A stretch of DNA of 64,000 nucleotides from Pisolithus tinctorius (taxonomy: Eukaryota; Basidiomycota; Agaricomycetes; Boletales; Pisolithaceae). Under the pieces are notes generated by a model. The model ran no database searches and was not told the origin of the DNA. It saw nothing but the letters and a program-made list of their open reading frames with translations. Positions 32,452 through 44,154 of the stretch are shown here, one piece after another. A program made the translations under genes and the position numbers. Position 1 is the stretch's first letter; the number at the start of each line of letters is the position of its first letter. The stretch spans positions 124,001 to 188,000 of the forward strand of contig JANFAH010000026.1 in assembly GCA_024663395.1 (NCBI GenBank), in the 5' to 3' direction.

Positions 32452-33650
32452 CATGTTTGGTCCTCCTGCTGGTATCCCCTTCACCCCTGCAGTCCATGCT
32501 GGACTTGGCATACAGTCTGCCCCTACTGCCCCCACTACTACTCCAGTGGTTGCAGTTGCACCAGTCCCACCTACCTCCACCAATCCTGTTCTTTCTGCTC
32601 CTCCTCCTCCTGTTGTTTCAGCTAACACAGCACAGCCCTCTTCTTTGGTAGCTATTCCCCCTAGTGGTACTGGTAACCCTACCCAGCAGATTCTTGCTGC
32701 ATATATGCTGCTGCCTCCTGCTGGACTCTTTAATTGAGAATCACCATGGTTCCTCCTCTTCTACCCACTGGTCCAATGCCCAATGTGCTCTCCCTTTCGA
32801 CCTCTCTGACAATGCACCTATCCTTTCCCCTGATGGCATGTGTCTCCCCATTTCCAAACTTATCAATAATCTCACAGACACTGGATTCCATGTTCCTTTA
32901 ACTCTTTTTTCCTATGATGTGCTGCATAAATTACAGAACCAGCCTCTCGCAGTTAAGACAGTCAAGGTCCACCAGGACAGTCAAAACATCCACATCTCAG
33001 ATGTCACTCAATTCCCTCCTGAGGAAGAAATGCTTCCTCTGGACTGGTATTCAGCTTAGGAACATTACATCAACTGGATTGGCTCGCAAGAGGGTCTTAT
33101 TGCGAAATGCATGTGGTCCTGCCACTTTTGCTTCCTCATGCACATTCACAAGTTTCACAAGCATTTCCCCACCATCCTTCAATTTGATATTGACATCCAT
33201 TCTGCTGCTGCTTCCTACCCTGACTTCTCCCTCACTGCAGAGGAATACAAAAGCAAATATCTTCACACACAGGTTGGGGTTCTCCAGACTCTTGCTGCTC
33301 CTGCCATCTCTGCAGACAAATCCTTTTGTGGACATCGTTTCTCTCCATATGATCACAAAGCATGTGGTGACTTGCCTGATGATTCCTTTTGGAACAACCA
33401 GTGTAGCTCTCCCACCTGCATCATCTGCCTCAGAGTCAGTCACAAATACTCTTCCTGCAATGAAGAGACTATGCAGAAAGGCCAACAAATGTTCACAAAA
33501 TCTTGAGATGGGAAACTCATCCACAGAGACAATAATTCCCCCATCTGTTTCTTCTTCCAGCTGGCCAAGAAACCCTGTTGTGACAACCACCCCAATCAAC
33601 ACCTCTGTGCTGCCTGTGGTTCTTGGAACCATGGCATGTCCAATCATAAG
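32452..33650 (+). pseudogene. DIRS gag-like region with zinc knuckle
   Basis: ATG at 32452 (MFGPPAGIPFTPAVH) starts a Pro/Ala-rich section. It is shifted near 32740 to a frame with NAPILSPDGMCLPISKLIN and DVLHKLQNQPL. Later come YKSKYLHTQVG and a CCHC knuckle, CIICLRVSHKYSSC, then a C/H-rich CCDNHPNQHLCAACG motif in a third frame. A typical upstream protein of these elements. At least three frame breaks. Confidence 0.6.
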
Positions 33651-33659
33651 TCAGCCTGA

Positions 33660-35480
33660 TCCCCCATCATCCACCCCTTTCCTATGCCCTTCTGACATTT
33701 TTCCTTCATGTCACATCTTCTCTGGCTGCTCTCACAATTCCTGTTCCTCTTATGCCTCAGACCTGGACTTTTCCTGCATCATCACTCCCTATTCAGCATC
33801 TGCATTTGATTACCTCCTTTGCTCATGTAACTTATTGGATCATTATCCAGATCTCCTGTTCAAACTCTCACATGGATTTCCCATTGGCAAACTCCCTTCC
33901 CTCCCCTGTTCTTATACTCCTGCTAATCATCGTACCATCACCAAGTATCACAACAATATTTGCAATTATATTAATGAAGAACTTGCCCTCAGCCACTTCT
34001 CTGGCCCATTTTCTGCTGAGGATCTTTTTCACAAAATTGGTCCTTTCCATTTGTCTCCCTTTCAGATCATTGTCAAACCTGGTGCAGAAGGCTCTCCTCC
34101 CAAAATTCAGGTTTGCTGCAACCTATCACACAGAGGCATTCTTGGCATTTCAGTCAATGATCAAATCAATTTGGATGATTTTCCTACTAGATGGGGTTCA
34201 GCCAAACTCACCACCTTTGTGGTTAGTTTTCTTCGCTCTCCCAGTTCTCTCTTCGGAGTCTCAGGTCTGGATGCTCTTTGCTGGATGGACTTGCCCTAGT
34301 TGGCTTTTCCTGATAGTTTGAAGGCACATTCCCCCTCCCCTTCCTTCCTTCATGGGCTTTATTTTCAATGACATCTTCATCATTCACTCCTTCTCACCTT
34401 TCCAGTTCTTTTATTCAATTTCTTACCCATTCCCTCCAGATTGCTTGGGCCCCACTCGGCACTCAGGCTGCCTCTCTTGACATCAAAGCCGCTTATTGCA
34501 GCATTCCTATTCTTCCTGATCACAAATGTTTCCTTATCATCATGTTTGAAGATCAATTCTTTTTAGATCATGTCCTCCCTTTTGGCCTTTCTCCTGCCTC
34601 TGGACTTCAATGTCTTCCATTCTCCTTCCCCATCTGGCCTTTATTTAGGCATCTGTGACAGCGAGGTCTATTGCTATGACTATGATCTCAATTACACAAA
34701 GTCTATTATTGTGCCTCTTGGCATCCCTTGGCACAAGGAGAAAGGCCAACCTTTTCACAACACAGTTGAATATTTAGGTTTTCTCTGGAACATTCCACAC
34801 AAGACTGTTTCACTTTTAGAATCCAAATGTCTTAAATACATATCCCACCTTTCTTCTTTCCTTTCTTCCCATTCCTCTCACATTTTCAAATGTGATGCAG
34901 AGAAAATTGCCAGTACTTTAAGTCACATCTCTTTTGTCTTCCCTCATGCCAGATCATTCATTGCTCCTTTGTACCAGTGGGTCTCTGAATTTCCTGACAA
35001 GTTCAAGCCTCATTTCATGTGTCCATTGGTCGTCTCTGACCATCTTTGGTGGCTTGATCTCCTCAGCTCACCCCACCCCCCCCTTTCCATTTCTTCTCCT
35101 CCTTCTCCTCTTGATTTGCAGATCTGGGTTGATGCATCCACAGACTTTGGCATCAGAATTGTCATCGACAACTCTTGGGCTGCCTGGTCTCTAGCACCAG
35201 GTTGGCATGACACACACTGAGATATCAGCTGGCTTGAGGCCATCACAATTGAGCTGGCCATCCAAGTCATTATTAATTGAGGGTATTCAGATTCACATGT
35301 CTTGATTCACAGTGACAATCAAGGAGCCATCACCACCTTCAAAAAAGGTCACTGTCACAACTACATCACCAACTTATGCATATGCTGTTTGGCTTTACTA
35401 TCTCATGAGGCACATCTTCACTTCCTTTTCTCTTACATCCCTTCCTCCAACAATTTGGCTGATCCCATTTCCCATGGCAA
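33660..35480 (+). pseudogene. DIRS reverse transcriptase and RNase H
   Basis: RT motifs: GPFSAEDLFHKIGPFHLSPF, QIIVKPGAEG, ISVNDQINLDDFPTRWGSA, then GTQAASLDIKAAYCSIPI and HVLPFGLSPASGLQ. The YxDD/VDD segment that should follow is missing: the text runs on to YTKSIIVPLGIPWHKEKGQ and EYLGFLW. RNase H: LQIWVDASTDFGIRIVIDNS, IHSDNQGAITTFKKGH, NNLADPISHG. Several shifts and stops lie at 34300, 35218 and 35280. Confidence 0.78.
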
Positions 35481-35574
35481 TTTTTCCTCTATTTCTAACC
35501 ACCTCTCAGACCCTCCCTCTCTGCACCCATCCATTGCCCCCTTCTTCTCTCATGGTGCTCCCACCTCCCATTGA

Positions 35575-36874
35575 ACAGTTTCTTTCTGACATTGATTTGG
35601 ACACTGCTGCCTCTGCTTTCTATGCTAATGCCAACTCTCTTTCCCACCATTCCATGGCTGCCTCCTTACACCCCTCCCATCCCAAGACTCCTCATTGCCT
35701 GTGCTCTGGCACTTCCATACAGCCTTCACCATGGCGCCCACATGTCTCTGCCAGTGACTGCCTCATTTGCTGGTCATCTCCCCAGGGTGCAGATTTCCTT
35801 CTGTCTCTTGAGGAGTGCTTTCCCCAACAGTCTGTTTTTCATCTCTTCCACATCATGCTACAATCCTTAGATGTCAACACTCATTCCAATTATGGGGCTG
35901 GCCTACTCTGTTTCACTCAATTTTGCGATCTCCTGTCCACCCCTGAAACAGCTCACATGCCAGCCTCTTCCGAGCTCATTTCTCTCTTCATGGCTCATTA
36001 TGCTGGTAATGTCTCAGAGAAAACTCTCAACAACTGGCTGGCCAGCCTTCACTTTTGGCACATAGTCAACAGTGCCCCCTGGAATGGCAATGACATGCTA
36101 TGACACATTTGTAGAGGGTTTACCAAACTCATTCCACCTTCCTTGAAGTGTACCAAACACCCTCCAGTCACTATCGAGGTGCTCTGCATTCTGCATGATC
36201 ATTTAAATCTTGCCAACACCTTTGACACATCTGTTTGGGCGAGCACTTCAGTAGCTTTTTGGTCTTGCTGTCACCTCAGCAAGCTCCTCATTCCTTCCCA
36301 GAACTCTTTTGATCCTTCCAAGCATGTTTCTTGGCAAATTCTCCCTCTTTCCATTTCTTCTTTGAACAATGGTACACATCATTCTACCTTCCACATCCCT
36401 TGGTCTAAAACCACTCTCTCTCTCAGTGCTGACATCTCCATCACCTTGCACAATCATTGCACATGCCCTTTACTCACATTGCTCAACCATTGTACTGGCA
36501 ACTTGGGCATTCCAGCCCATGCACCGCTTTTCACCTTCCATACATCTTCAGGTTGGTCCCCCATGACACATCCTTGGTTCCTCAATTGTTGTAACCAGAT
36601 CTGGGTTTCCACCAGCTTTCCAGATATGCCTGGTCATGCTTTTCATATCAGGGGAGCTACCAAGCTCTTACTCCAGGGCATTCCACTGGATGTTGTCACT
36701 ACACAAGGCAGATGGAAGTCACAGGCCTTCTTAGACTATTGGTGGCAAATTAGTAGCATACTTCCCTTGTTCATTTCTTCTTCTGCTGATTCCACTTGGC
36801 TCCTTTCTCTTGACTCTGTCATGGACAACTTTGCTTGCTGCACCAACTTTTGTACAGTCCCTTCACACTCATAG
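35575..36874 (+). pseudogene. DIRS tyrosine recombinase
   Basis: The N-terminal SAM-like part is HSNYGAGLLCFTQFCDL and ISLFMAHYAGNVSEKTLNNW. The catalytic part is in 36143-36874: FWSCCHLSKLLIPS (the first catalytic Arg replaced, His in the aligned place), GHAFHIRGATKLLLQG (H and R), QGRWKSQAFLDYW (R and Tyr). A stop separates the two halves at 36104. The lost Arg is one CpG transition from CGC. Function: integration of the circular cDNA. Confidence 0.75.
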
Positions 36875-36877
36875 TGT

Positions 36878-37336
36878 CTTTTCTTTATGACATGTTTGTA
36901 CAGTAACTGCAACTCACAAATGGCATTGTGACATTTTGATCTTAGCTCTAGTGTGTGGGGTGGCTCGAGGCCACTTCTGTTGTGAGCTAGCTCTTTCTTG
37001 GTCAGTCTTGTGGCCTCTTCTTGTCCCCATTCCACTCATCTGCTCTTACATGCTCAGAAGGCCACACCACTTGATCTTGTGCACTCTCTGCTTTTGACCC
37101 TGGTCTTGTAAGGGTCATGTGACCCCAGTTCTGTGCACTTCCCAGCCATGGCTTCTTGGCATCTCAGCATCTTGGCACACCTGCTTGGTTCCAGAGCCTA
37201 GTGTCCTGCAGCCTTCCCCCCACACACTAGATTGCATCCTCTCTTGTGATCTACACCTCTCATCTTGCTAATCTTGCTCGATTATCTTGTGTTGTACATA
37301 TCATAACTCTCATCTCTCTTTCTTCATCACATATGT
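36878..37336. other. 3' non-coding part of DIRS-like element
   Basis: No gene. C/T-rich sequence with several cttggca and tcttg phrases. Probably the terminal region of the DIRS-like element, but I could not find the matching repeat at 32.2 kb. Confidence 0.3.
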
Positions 37337-38400
37337 TCACCTAGCTACAAAGGCCATGACATCAGGTGGGGCCTCCATGTCCAGGAGCACAGACAGGTAT
37401 CTACTCTTATAGGGCAGCCACTCTTCCAGATAACTGTTCTGTAATACCATAAGGCACACATTGCCAGCACTGGGATGTTTGATAATGCACACCTGGCTTC
37501 TTGGAATTCTTGATGTCCTCAGTGGTGATGCATCATCCATGTAGCAATATAGGTCAGCATCATTACCCTGGACTAAATTGGCTTCCTGGATGCTCAAAGA
37601 TCCTGCCCTAGTAGGTGATTCATAGCTTTGGCTGGTTGCATATCTTGCCTTCTTTCTTGGAGTAAACTTGACCATCTTTTCTTTGGATCCCCTGGATGTT
37701 TTCACCTTTTTCCAAGTGACTGTCAAGCTCATGAAGTCTGGGTTGAGGCTGGACCAGAGACTGAAGCTGGCACAAGGCTGAGGGGTCAGGACCAGAGGGA
37801 AGGGGCAGAGATACAGGGGGTGGACTGATTGGACTTAGCAACTGATGATGCAGTGCTATTCCCTTGTGTGGGTCACAGTCTGAGTCCAAGACTGAGAGTT
37901 ACAGATAGAACTTATTTGATTTCAGACTGAAGAGTACAGGCTGAGTATCTAAGAGTTTATATACTAGAAGTAGCTATAGTTTGGAGACTGGTAATGCCAG
38001 TCTTGCAAAGATTGCTAAGGTGACTGGTAAGACAAGTATTAGTAAGGTATGACTAAGGTAACAGAGACCAGAACAGGGCAGACCAGGGACAAGACTGGGC
38101 AGAGCTCAACTGAAGTGACATGCACTGCAAAGCAGTGTTAACCATGCTAGACTATCTGGGGATAAGGGATTGGTGAGGACAAGGCCAGACTGAATGAGTG
38201 TGAGACCGAGTCCAGCTGGGGTCAAGACACAACTATGACAGTGACATGGGTTACTGGGGTGGCTGCTGCAGCTCAGGCAATATGTGACTTGCCCATGTCT
38301 AGTATCAAGTCCTCGCAGGACGTCCGCAGGCCTCAGCCATACATGCCTCATTGTGATGCCTGGCATGACTATGATTTGAGTTGGATCTCAGAATCAATGT
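37337..38400 (-). pseudogene. Hypothetical gene, split by a solo LTR
   Basis: The right part (about 38400-38241) joins the left part (37720-37337) across the LTR, giving TPVTHVTWKKVKTSRGSKE in one frame. The left part is a basic segment followed by RIPRSQVCIIKHPSAGNVCL and ends VMAFVAR at 37337. No domain recognised. The right part has an in-frame TGA. Confidence 0.4.
37721..38240 (-). mobile_element. Solo LTR, family delta, TSD GTGAC
   Basis: 520 bp, TGTCAAGC...TATGACA on the plus strand, with GTGAC at 37716-37720 and 38241-38245. On the minus strand an ACTTCTAGTATATAAAC box is followed by cagtctgaaatcaaat. The same order appears in the LTR starting at 63589, so sense is minus. Confidence 0.88.
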
Positions 38401-38679
38401 GAGAAGATCCAATTGGGATCAAACTATACTTTATCTATATATAGTAGCAGATTGGATGATAGATGAATTGGCTTACCATGTTTGGCCATGGTACTGATTG
38501 ACTGGAACAAGACCATACTAACAATGGGTATGTATCATGACTGGAACATTACTTGGCCCATGGAACTTTATTCAAGAATGGGTGATGGTAACTATGAGGA
38601 ATGGACTCCAAATTTTCTTTCAACAGAGGGTAACATTACCTGCAACTAACCAACCCCAACACCTTCTCCAACATTCAGA
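38401..38679. other. Unassigned stretch before hypothetical gene
   Basis: About 280 bp, probably the promoter side of the next gene. A tctatatatagt stretch at about 38434-38445 could be a TATA element. Confidence 0.25.
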
Positions 38680-40603
38680 ATGGCCAGCAGCAATCACAGT
38701 ACTAATTGTGTTAATACCTCAGATGAGGAGGACTTTTCCTCTAATGAGGAATCTAGCTCAGATAGCATGGAGACAGCAAAATCTGCACCAGGAAAGCTGA
38801 GACCAGATGAACTTCAAATCCTCCAAGATGGTCTAAAGGATTGGAAGGAAGCTAACACAAACAAAAGGGCCTCACTGATGGAGGGCATGTGGAACAAAAT
38901 CAAGTGCTGGATGCCAACAAGAGCCTCAAACAAAATGAATGGAAAAGAAAATGGACAGTAAGCTTGATGGTTTTGATGTGCTTGCAGTCATGTTAAGTAT
39001 ATTTTACAGGCCATCAAGAACTGGATGTATAACAACAGTCAGTCCCAGGCATGGAAGGCACTGGTCAAGTATGGCTCCAAATGGATGGCCCTAAAGGTGA
39101 TCAAGCTGCAGCATAAGAAGGATATCCAGCAAGTACTTGGGAAGGCCACAATACAGCCTGGGACATCAGCTATGATCAAACACTATCAGCTGGCCATTCA
39201 GAAGGTAGTCCAGTTGTTGACCAAGGCTGAATTGGACCAGGCAGCCCATTTGGTGAAAGAGTGGAATGAGATAAAGCCACCACCCAAAGCCCAGGCAGAG
39301 TAAGCATCCAAGTTCTCCCATGGGCAATACTAACTTAAATGCAGAGCAGCAACAAGTAAGGGCCAAAAGTATGCAAAACAGTTTGTGGATGACATGTGGA
39401 AGCAGTGTGGGATGAGAGTGGTGATCATGTCAGCATGGAAGGATAAGGATGGCAAAGTGATGGTTGGAGTGTGAGTGCTTTCCTGACAGGCTTCACTGTA
39501 TCTGACTGGTGTAGGAATGACTTCAATGACAAGCTGGGCAATGGAGAGCTCTATTTGGATTGGGAAGACCTTCATGGAAAGTGGTCAGCCTATGCAAAGA
39601 AGGCCTTTGGGGCCAATGGTATGGAGGATGGCAGTGGAGAGGATGAGGCCAGTCAAACCACAGTAAAAGCACAGAAAGGAAAAAAGCGGTCTCAATTCTC
39701 CCTGTCCACCAATGATGATGGCATGCCCATTCTTCCAAATCTCTTGGACTTATGGACACAAAAACCAAAGGACATCATGAGGGTGTTCATAACTGGCCAT
39801 TATCATCCATGCCAATCCCCATGGTCAATGAGTTACTAACATCTAATCACAGGCTTGGCTTGTGGGAAGATGAATGCCAGTGTACCTTGGGCTGCAATAG
39901 CTGACAACTGGGCATCCTATGTGTCTTCCAAGTATCTTCCTCCCAATATCCTGTTCAAAGAGCCCACCAGGCTGACACATCATAAACTAATTGAAACCTT
40001 GGAGTTCTGGAAGGAGCAACAGCAGGAGCACCCAGAATATGTCTTCCAGTTCCAAAGGTGGTGATCTCAGGATGGTTCCCTGGAGGAGCCACTCACCAAA
40101 CACCAATGCCAGTCAGAAAAAGCCAAAGGGAAGAGACCCTGGATGGAAGGTGAGGACATGATCAATTTGGATATGCATAACTGATTGCACATTAAGTAAA
40201 TTCCATTGATGGCTCTGACTATGGACATCACTTGGAGGAGGAACCAGCTCCACCCATAAAGCCTTCCACCAAACAGCAATGGATAGATGGTATGTTGGAG
40301 CTGGTCAGATTCTTTACTGGTAACCCTAACATGACCTTGGAATTGTGTGCTGAAGATCATCCCACTGGAACATCCAATGCACAGGAGGACAACAGACAAC
40401 AGAACCAGTCCACATCAGACCAGCACAATATGGCTACTGCATACCCCAAGCCAGCTGGTAAGTGGTATCTGGCAACAATGAATATTGCTGATAGAATTGT
40501 AGCAGACAATCATGCCAATGATGGTGGCAATTCAACTGCAAGGAAGCCCAAGCCCAAGCCAAGAATCAGATCCAATGGTTGGTTTCCATGCACACTTGGT
40601 TAA
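38680..40603 (+). CDS. Multi-exon hypothetical protein of an agaricomycete repeat-rich family
   Basis: ATG 38680 (MASSNHSTNCVNTSDEEDF), acidic Ser-rich start. Intron 38958-39009 (GTAAGC...ACAG) joins GKENGQ to AIKNWMYNNSQSQAW. A second intron starts at about 39300 and ends near 39344; a third follows the GV at about 39470. Exons carry KHYQLAIQKVVQLLTKAELD, VKEWNEIKPPPKAQAE, DDMWKQCGMRVVIMSAWKD, FNDKLGNGELYLDWEDLHGK, PKDIMRVFITGHYHP, SVPWAAIADNWASYVSSKYL and LIETLEFWKEQQQEHPEYVF. I recall this order of motifs from many agaricomycete hypothetical proteins of unknown function. The 3' end is uncertain: 40232-40603 reads on in one frame. It is the least damaged long gene here. Confidence 0.55.
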
Positions 40604-41000
40604 TCCTCTCATTACAGCATTCTACAGCAGCCCAGAATGATAAGACAGTCATATCACCTAATGATTGTAGGTATACATCCATAACACAATTACACATGCT
40701 TATCTATGTCAGGAGTTGATCCAGTGGGTATGAATTCAAATGCCAGGCCTAGAGGCCATGTGATGGACAGGGAAGATAGACTGTTGGATCAAGCAGAAGA
40801 GGATGGTGTGGTTCATCACCCAGAGCAGAATCATAGGCCCCCACAGCAGCCAGATGATAATTATCCTACCCCAACCAAGGAGAATGTTTTCCTGTAGACT
40901 GGTGACAAACATATATAGTGCACAGTGCAAGAATTGCTGGTGAATTACCAGCCCCATAGCTACCATGTTCTGTAACCCACTGTTGCAATCCAATTGCAGC
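40604..41000. other. Possible 3' exon and flank
   Basis: A 63-codon frame at 40706-40897 (PHEQNHRPPQQPDD-like, Pro/Gln-rich) may be a last exon of the preceding gene. Otherwise nothing. Confidence 0.25.
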
Positions 41001-41585
41001 CAATTTGTGCACTTCTCCAATTCCATTCAACATGATTTTCATTGAAATGAGTTCAATATACAAATTAAAGCTGGTCTGGTTTAAGACAGTAGCCTCCACC
41101 TACCAGCTCTTCCTCCAGAAGATCTACTAACTGTTGCTGGAATCTGGTAAGCATGGCATGCTGCTCAACATGTGATCACCACTCCCTGGTTGCATCCACC
41201 AGGGTATTGGCATAATACCTATATGCAGTGATCAGATTGGCATTGTGTGTCACATTGATGTCTGGCTGATGTGCTGCACTCCTAGCCATGATACTGGAGA
41301 TCTGCCTTGACATTTGAACTGGTAGACATGTTTAGCTATAGTTGTGTAGGAACTTCTGGACTTATGCTTGGTTTGTGGAGTATCAACTCCTGGCTGTATG
41401 GCAAACTCCTGGGAGACTGCAAAAAGCTCTGAATGTGACAATGGGATTGGCACCAGCGATGGGGATCTAGCCAGTGGTATCAATGTGGAGCTGAATGATG
41501 CAGGAGCATCTGAAAGGTCCATAGGTTGATGAGGACCAGGGAAATTGCTGCTGGGCGATGCAAATGTTGTTGGGCTGGGAACTGG

Positions 41586-43398
41586 TGTCACATACCAAAG
41601 GTGTTTGGTGAGGTGGACATGGATGCAGCTGATGAATGGAGATGAAGACCATAGCCCTCATGTGAAGAAGGACAGCCAGAAATGTTGGCAGTCATCCCTC
41701 ACACAAGAACAAGTTGTCAATGCCAAAGAAAAAGGAAGGAAGCAAGTTAAGTGCCAATAAAAATTCTTAAGCACCCATGTATGGCATGCCAGATTTTGAC
41801 ATATCTCCACCAACTCTGCAGATACCAACACCATTCCCACACTTGCTTGTAGTGCTCAGCCACATGATCCTACCTTCCAAAATTGGAAAGGATTTGCACA
41901 CTCCACATGTTTCTACAGCACTCCCTCCAAAAGATGCTCATTTTGCTAGTTCTTCTGATATGGCCACCTCCATGTCAATCATTTTGCTTGTACCCTTTGC
42001 TAGGGACCATGGCTATGTATATCTACCAGGAGTTCCTACCAGCTTCCATCCTGAAGTGTCTTGGTACATCCCATCCTCATCTGCCCCCTCTCAGCCCATC
42101 CAGCTTGGACAGCATGTTCTTTTCATCAGTATGACCTCTAGGAGGATGTTCTTTGGTTGCCTCAGGTCTGTCATTTGCTTGGAAAGGTCTTATGTGGTCA
42201 TTTCAGTCTCTCCAGTCCAAGAAACATATGGATCCTTCCTCCCTGCTCCCTGCAACATCTTCATACCAGTCTCATCCATCATTTTTCCAAAATTGCAACA
42301 GCTACAGTATAATCTACTGTTCTCCACTCTCCCTGATCACATCCATGATGAGTATGATGCACACCTTGCCTCCTTATTGCAAGATACAGTAGAAGATGCT
42401 CCCCCTTTGTCCTCTCTTCCAACAGAGCCTCATTCATGAAGTTTTTACTTGCTTCACTGAGAGGACAGTAAGGGGGGGAAAGTTGTGATCCTCTATGCTC
42501 TTGTCACCCCACAGACCCCCAAAGCTTGACCCCTGTTGACATCTGACTCACCCTGTCCACTTTTAGATGTACTATATTGGCATCAGATCAGCACTGCCTC
42601 TCTGTCATCCCACTTTGGCCCAGAAGCAATCTCTTTGAGATGTGACATGCACAGCCTCCCCCTAATGCAATTCCAGTGCGCTTTCCCAGTTTCTGACATT
42701 ACTTGACTCATACTTTGACATTCTGACTGTCTTTGACTCACCTATTGCCAATACTTACCAATCTTTTGACCTTGCTTACTGATTCTTTGCTTTTTGGCTT
42801 ACTTATCCTTACCAATGCTCACCAATGCTTTCTAAGATGATTACCCATCACTTACATTCCTTACTCATCAGTTACCAATCACTCACCAAGTGTTTGCACC
42901 TTGTTTTCCATAGGCAATGCCCCTGTACTGTATAGAAATCACTGTACTTAGATAGCTGAATAAGGAGAAGACATCAGAGAGCCCCTCTTGCTCACAATTC
43001 ATCATCTCTCAGTAATTCATTCAGCAGCTTCAATAGTTGAGACTTTATTAAGGGTCTAACTATTGTCTACTTTGCTTATTATTGTCTATCATCAATCTAC
43101 TTCACTCCAAGTCCTCCCTGAGCTCAGTGCAGCTCAGAGCATTGAATTAAGTTGCCATCCATCCTTCTGTAGGCTGACAGCAGTCTACCCTATTGCATTC
43201 TATTGCATTCTTGCTCCCTCTTTGTCAGGAGCACCCCCAACCCTCAGCACTCATCTTTGAGTGTTGTAGCTTGCAAAATCCCTCCCAAATCAAAGGTTCT
43301 ACCATCTAGGTACTGCATAGGCACACCACCACTCACTCTTATTGTCTTTTGTGTTGGTTTTGGTTGGTTTCCACCACTGAACCACACTTTGACTCACA
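41586..43398 (+). mobile_element. Family E unit, copy E3, TSD CTGG
   Basis: 1813 bp, TGTCACATACC...GACTCACA, with CTGG at 41582-41585 and 43399-43402. It holds the longest family ORF (41777-42439), a G-rich purine run (AAGGGGGGGAAAG, about 42470-42482) directly before a TTGTGATCC, and a TATA-like box near 42932. Confidence 0.88.
41777..42439 (+). CDS. Family E ORF, copy E3 (220 codons, unknown function)
   Basis: Reference copy of the E-encoded protein. ATG at 41777 (MYGMPDFDISPPTLQIPTPF) to the TGA after TEPHS. Rich in Pro, Ser and hydrophobic residues. Blocks: LPSKIGKDLHTPHVSTALPP, FARDHGYVYLPGVPTSF, PIQLGQHVLFISMTSRRMFF, LRSVICLERSYVVISVSPV, SFLPAPCNIFIPVSSIIF, LQQLQYNLLFSTLPDHIHDE. All five E units in the window encode it, with more change between the E1/E3 and E2/E4/E5 groups than within them. 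No homologous family comes to mind. There is no catalytic motif of integrase, RT or protease. A spliced upstream exon is possible. Confidence 0.5.
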   Translation: MYGMPDFDISPPTLQIPTPFPHLLVVLSHMILPSKIGKDLHTPHVSTALPPKDAHFASSSDMATSMSIILLVPFARDHGYVYLPGVPTSFHPEVSWYIPSSSAPSQPIQLGQHVLFISMTSRRMFFGCLRSVICLERSYVVISVSPVQETYGSFLPAPCNIFIPVSSIIFPKLQQLQYNLLFSTLPDHIHDEYDAHLASLLQDTVEDAPPLSSLPTEPHS

Positions 43399-44154
43399 CT
43401 GGGATAGGATTGCAATTGGCTGGTGACACAGAGGGAGTTAAGGACCAAAATTGGGGCTCATGCAATAGGATGAATGGTCATGATGATTGGCCAGCTGCTT
43501 GAGTTGGGTAGATGTAAGCTGATGATCTTGTGGCAGCAGGTGACTGAAATGCCAGTTCTTGTAAAGGACTGACCAGTGGGGACTGAAATGGTGGGGCAAC
43601 CCCCAAGGCAGCTTGTGCAATGGAGTACCTGGGGCAACAGGTGGTGGTGATTTGTCCCATGCAAGCTCAAGTAATGGGTGCTGTCAGAGAGGCATGTTGA
43701 TATGGAGTCCCAAGGAGGCTCAACCAATGGGCTGCTAGAGGAGGGAGATGGTGCCAATGACTCCCATGCTGGCTCTATCAAAGGTGATCTGGGTGAACCA
43801 GGGGACTGGAAGGAGGGTTCTGGTCTGGTTGTGTGTGTTGTTTGAGCTGGGGACAGCTCAAAAGGTGGCTCACATAATGGGGATGATGGCATGTCCAGCA
43901 GGCCATCTTCAGTAAACATTTCCTCATCCTCATCAAGAGATGTGAGCTGCTGCATATCATGGCATGATGGAATTACTGCACACAGTCATTACAAGTAATT
44001 GTCCTTGGACTGGTTGACTTACAGAGTTTATCTGGACTGCCAGAACTGAATCTAACATTTCTGGGAGCCATATGAAAGTTCAAAATGTTGTAGGCACTGT
44101 GGGGATTACACCAATGTTTGAGAATGATTTTGGTACCAGTGATAAGATTGTATT

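Larger units (their letters stand above)
32206..37330 (+). mobile_element. DIRS-like retroelement with tyrosine recombinase (limits approximate)
   Basis: Plus-strand order: gag-like region, RT, RNase H, tyrosine recombinase, as in fungal DIRS-like elements, which integrate by recombinase and leave no target duplication. I could not define the terminal repeats, so both limits are estimates set by neighbouring elements. All genes are broken and RT has lost a segment. Confidence 0.75.
41060..43960 (-). pseudogene. Hypothetical Ser/Pro-rich protein, split by an E unit
   Basis: 5' part 43955-43399, starting MQQLTSLDEDEEMFTEDGL and rich in Ser/Pro with repeated PPxxxLSP, EPAWESL and EPPWDSI phrases. 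3' part 41585-about 41100 has SSNFPGPHQPMDLSDAP and then, in another frame, YRYYANTLVDATREW followed by TGA and HVEQHAMLTRFQQQLVDLLE, a coiled-coil tail I know from agaricomycete hypothetical proteins. Repeated EP[AP]W[ED]S motifs suggest internal duplication. Function unknown. Confidence 0.45.

Noticed and set aside
36736..37035. Minus-strand 99-codon frame overlapping the tyrosine recombinase
   Set aside because: It mostly mirrors recombinase coding sequence and the adjacent non-coding tail; no independent motif.
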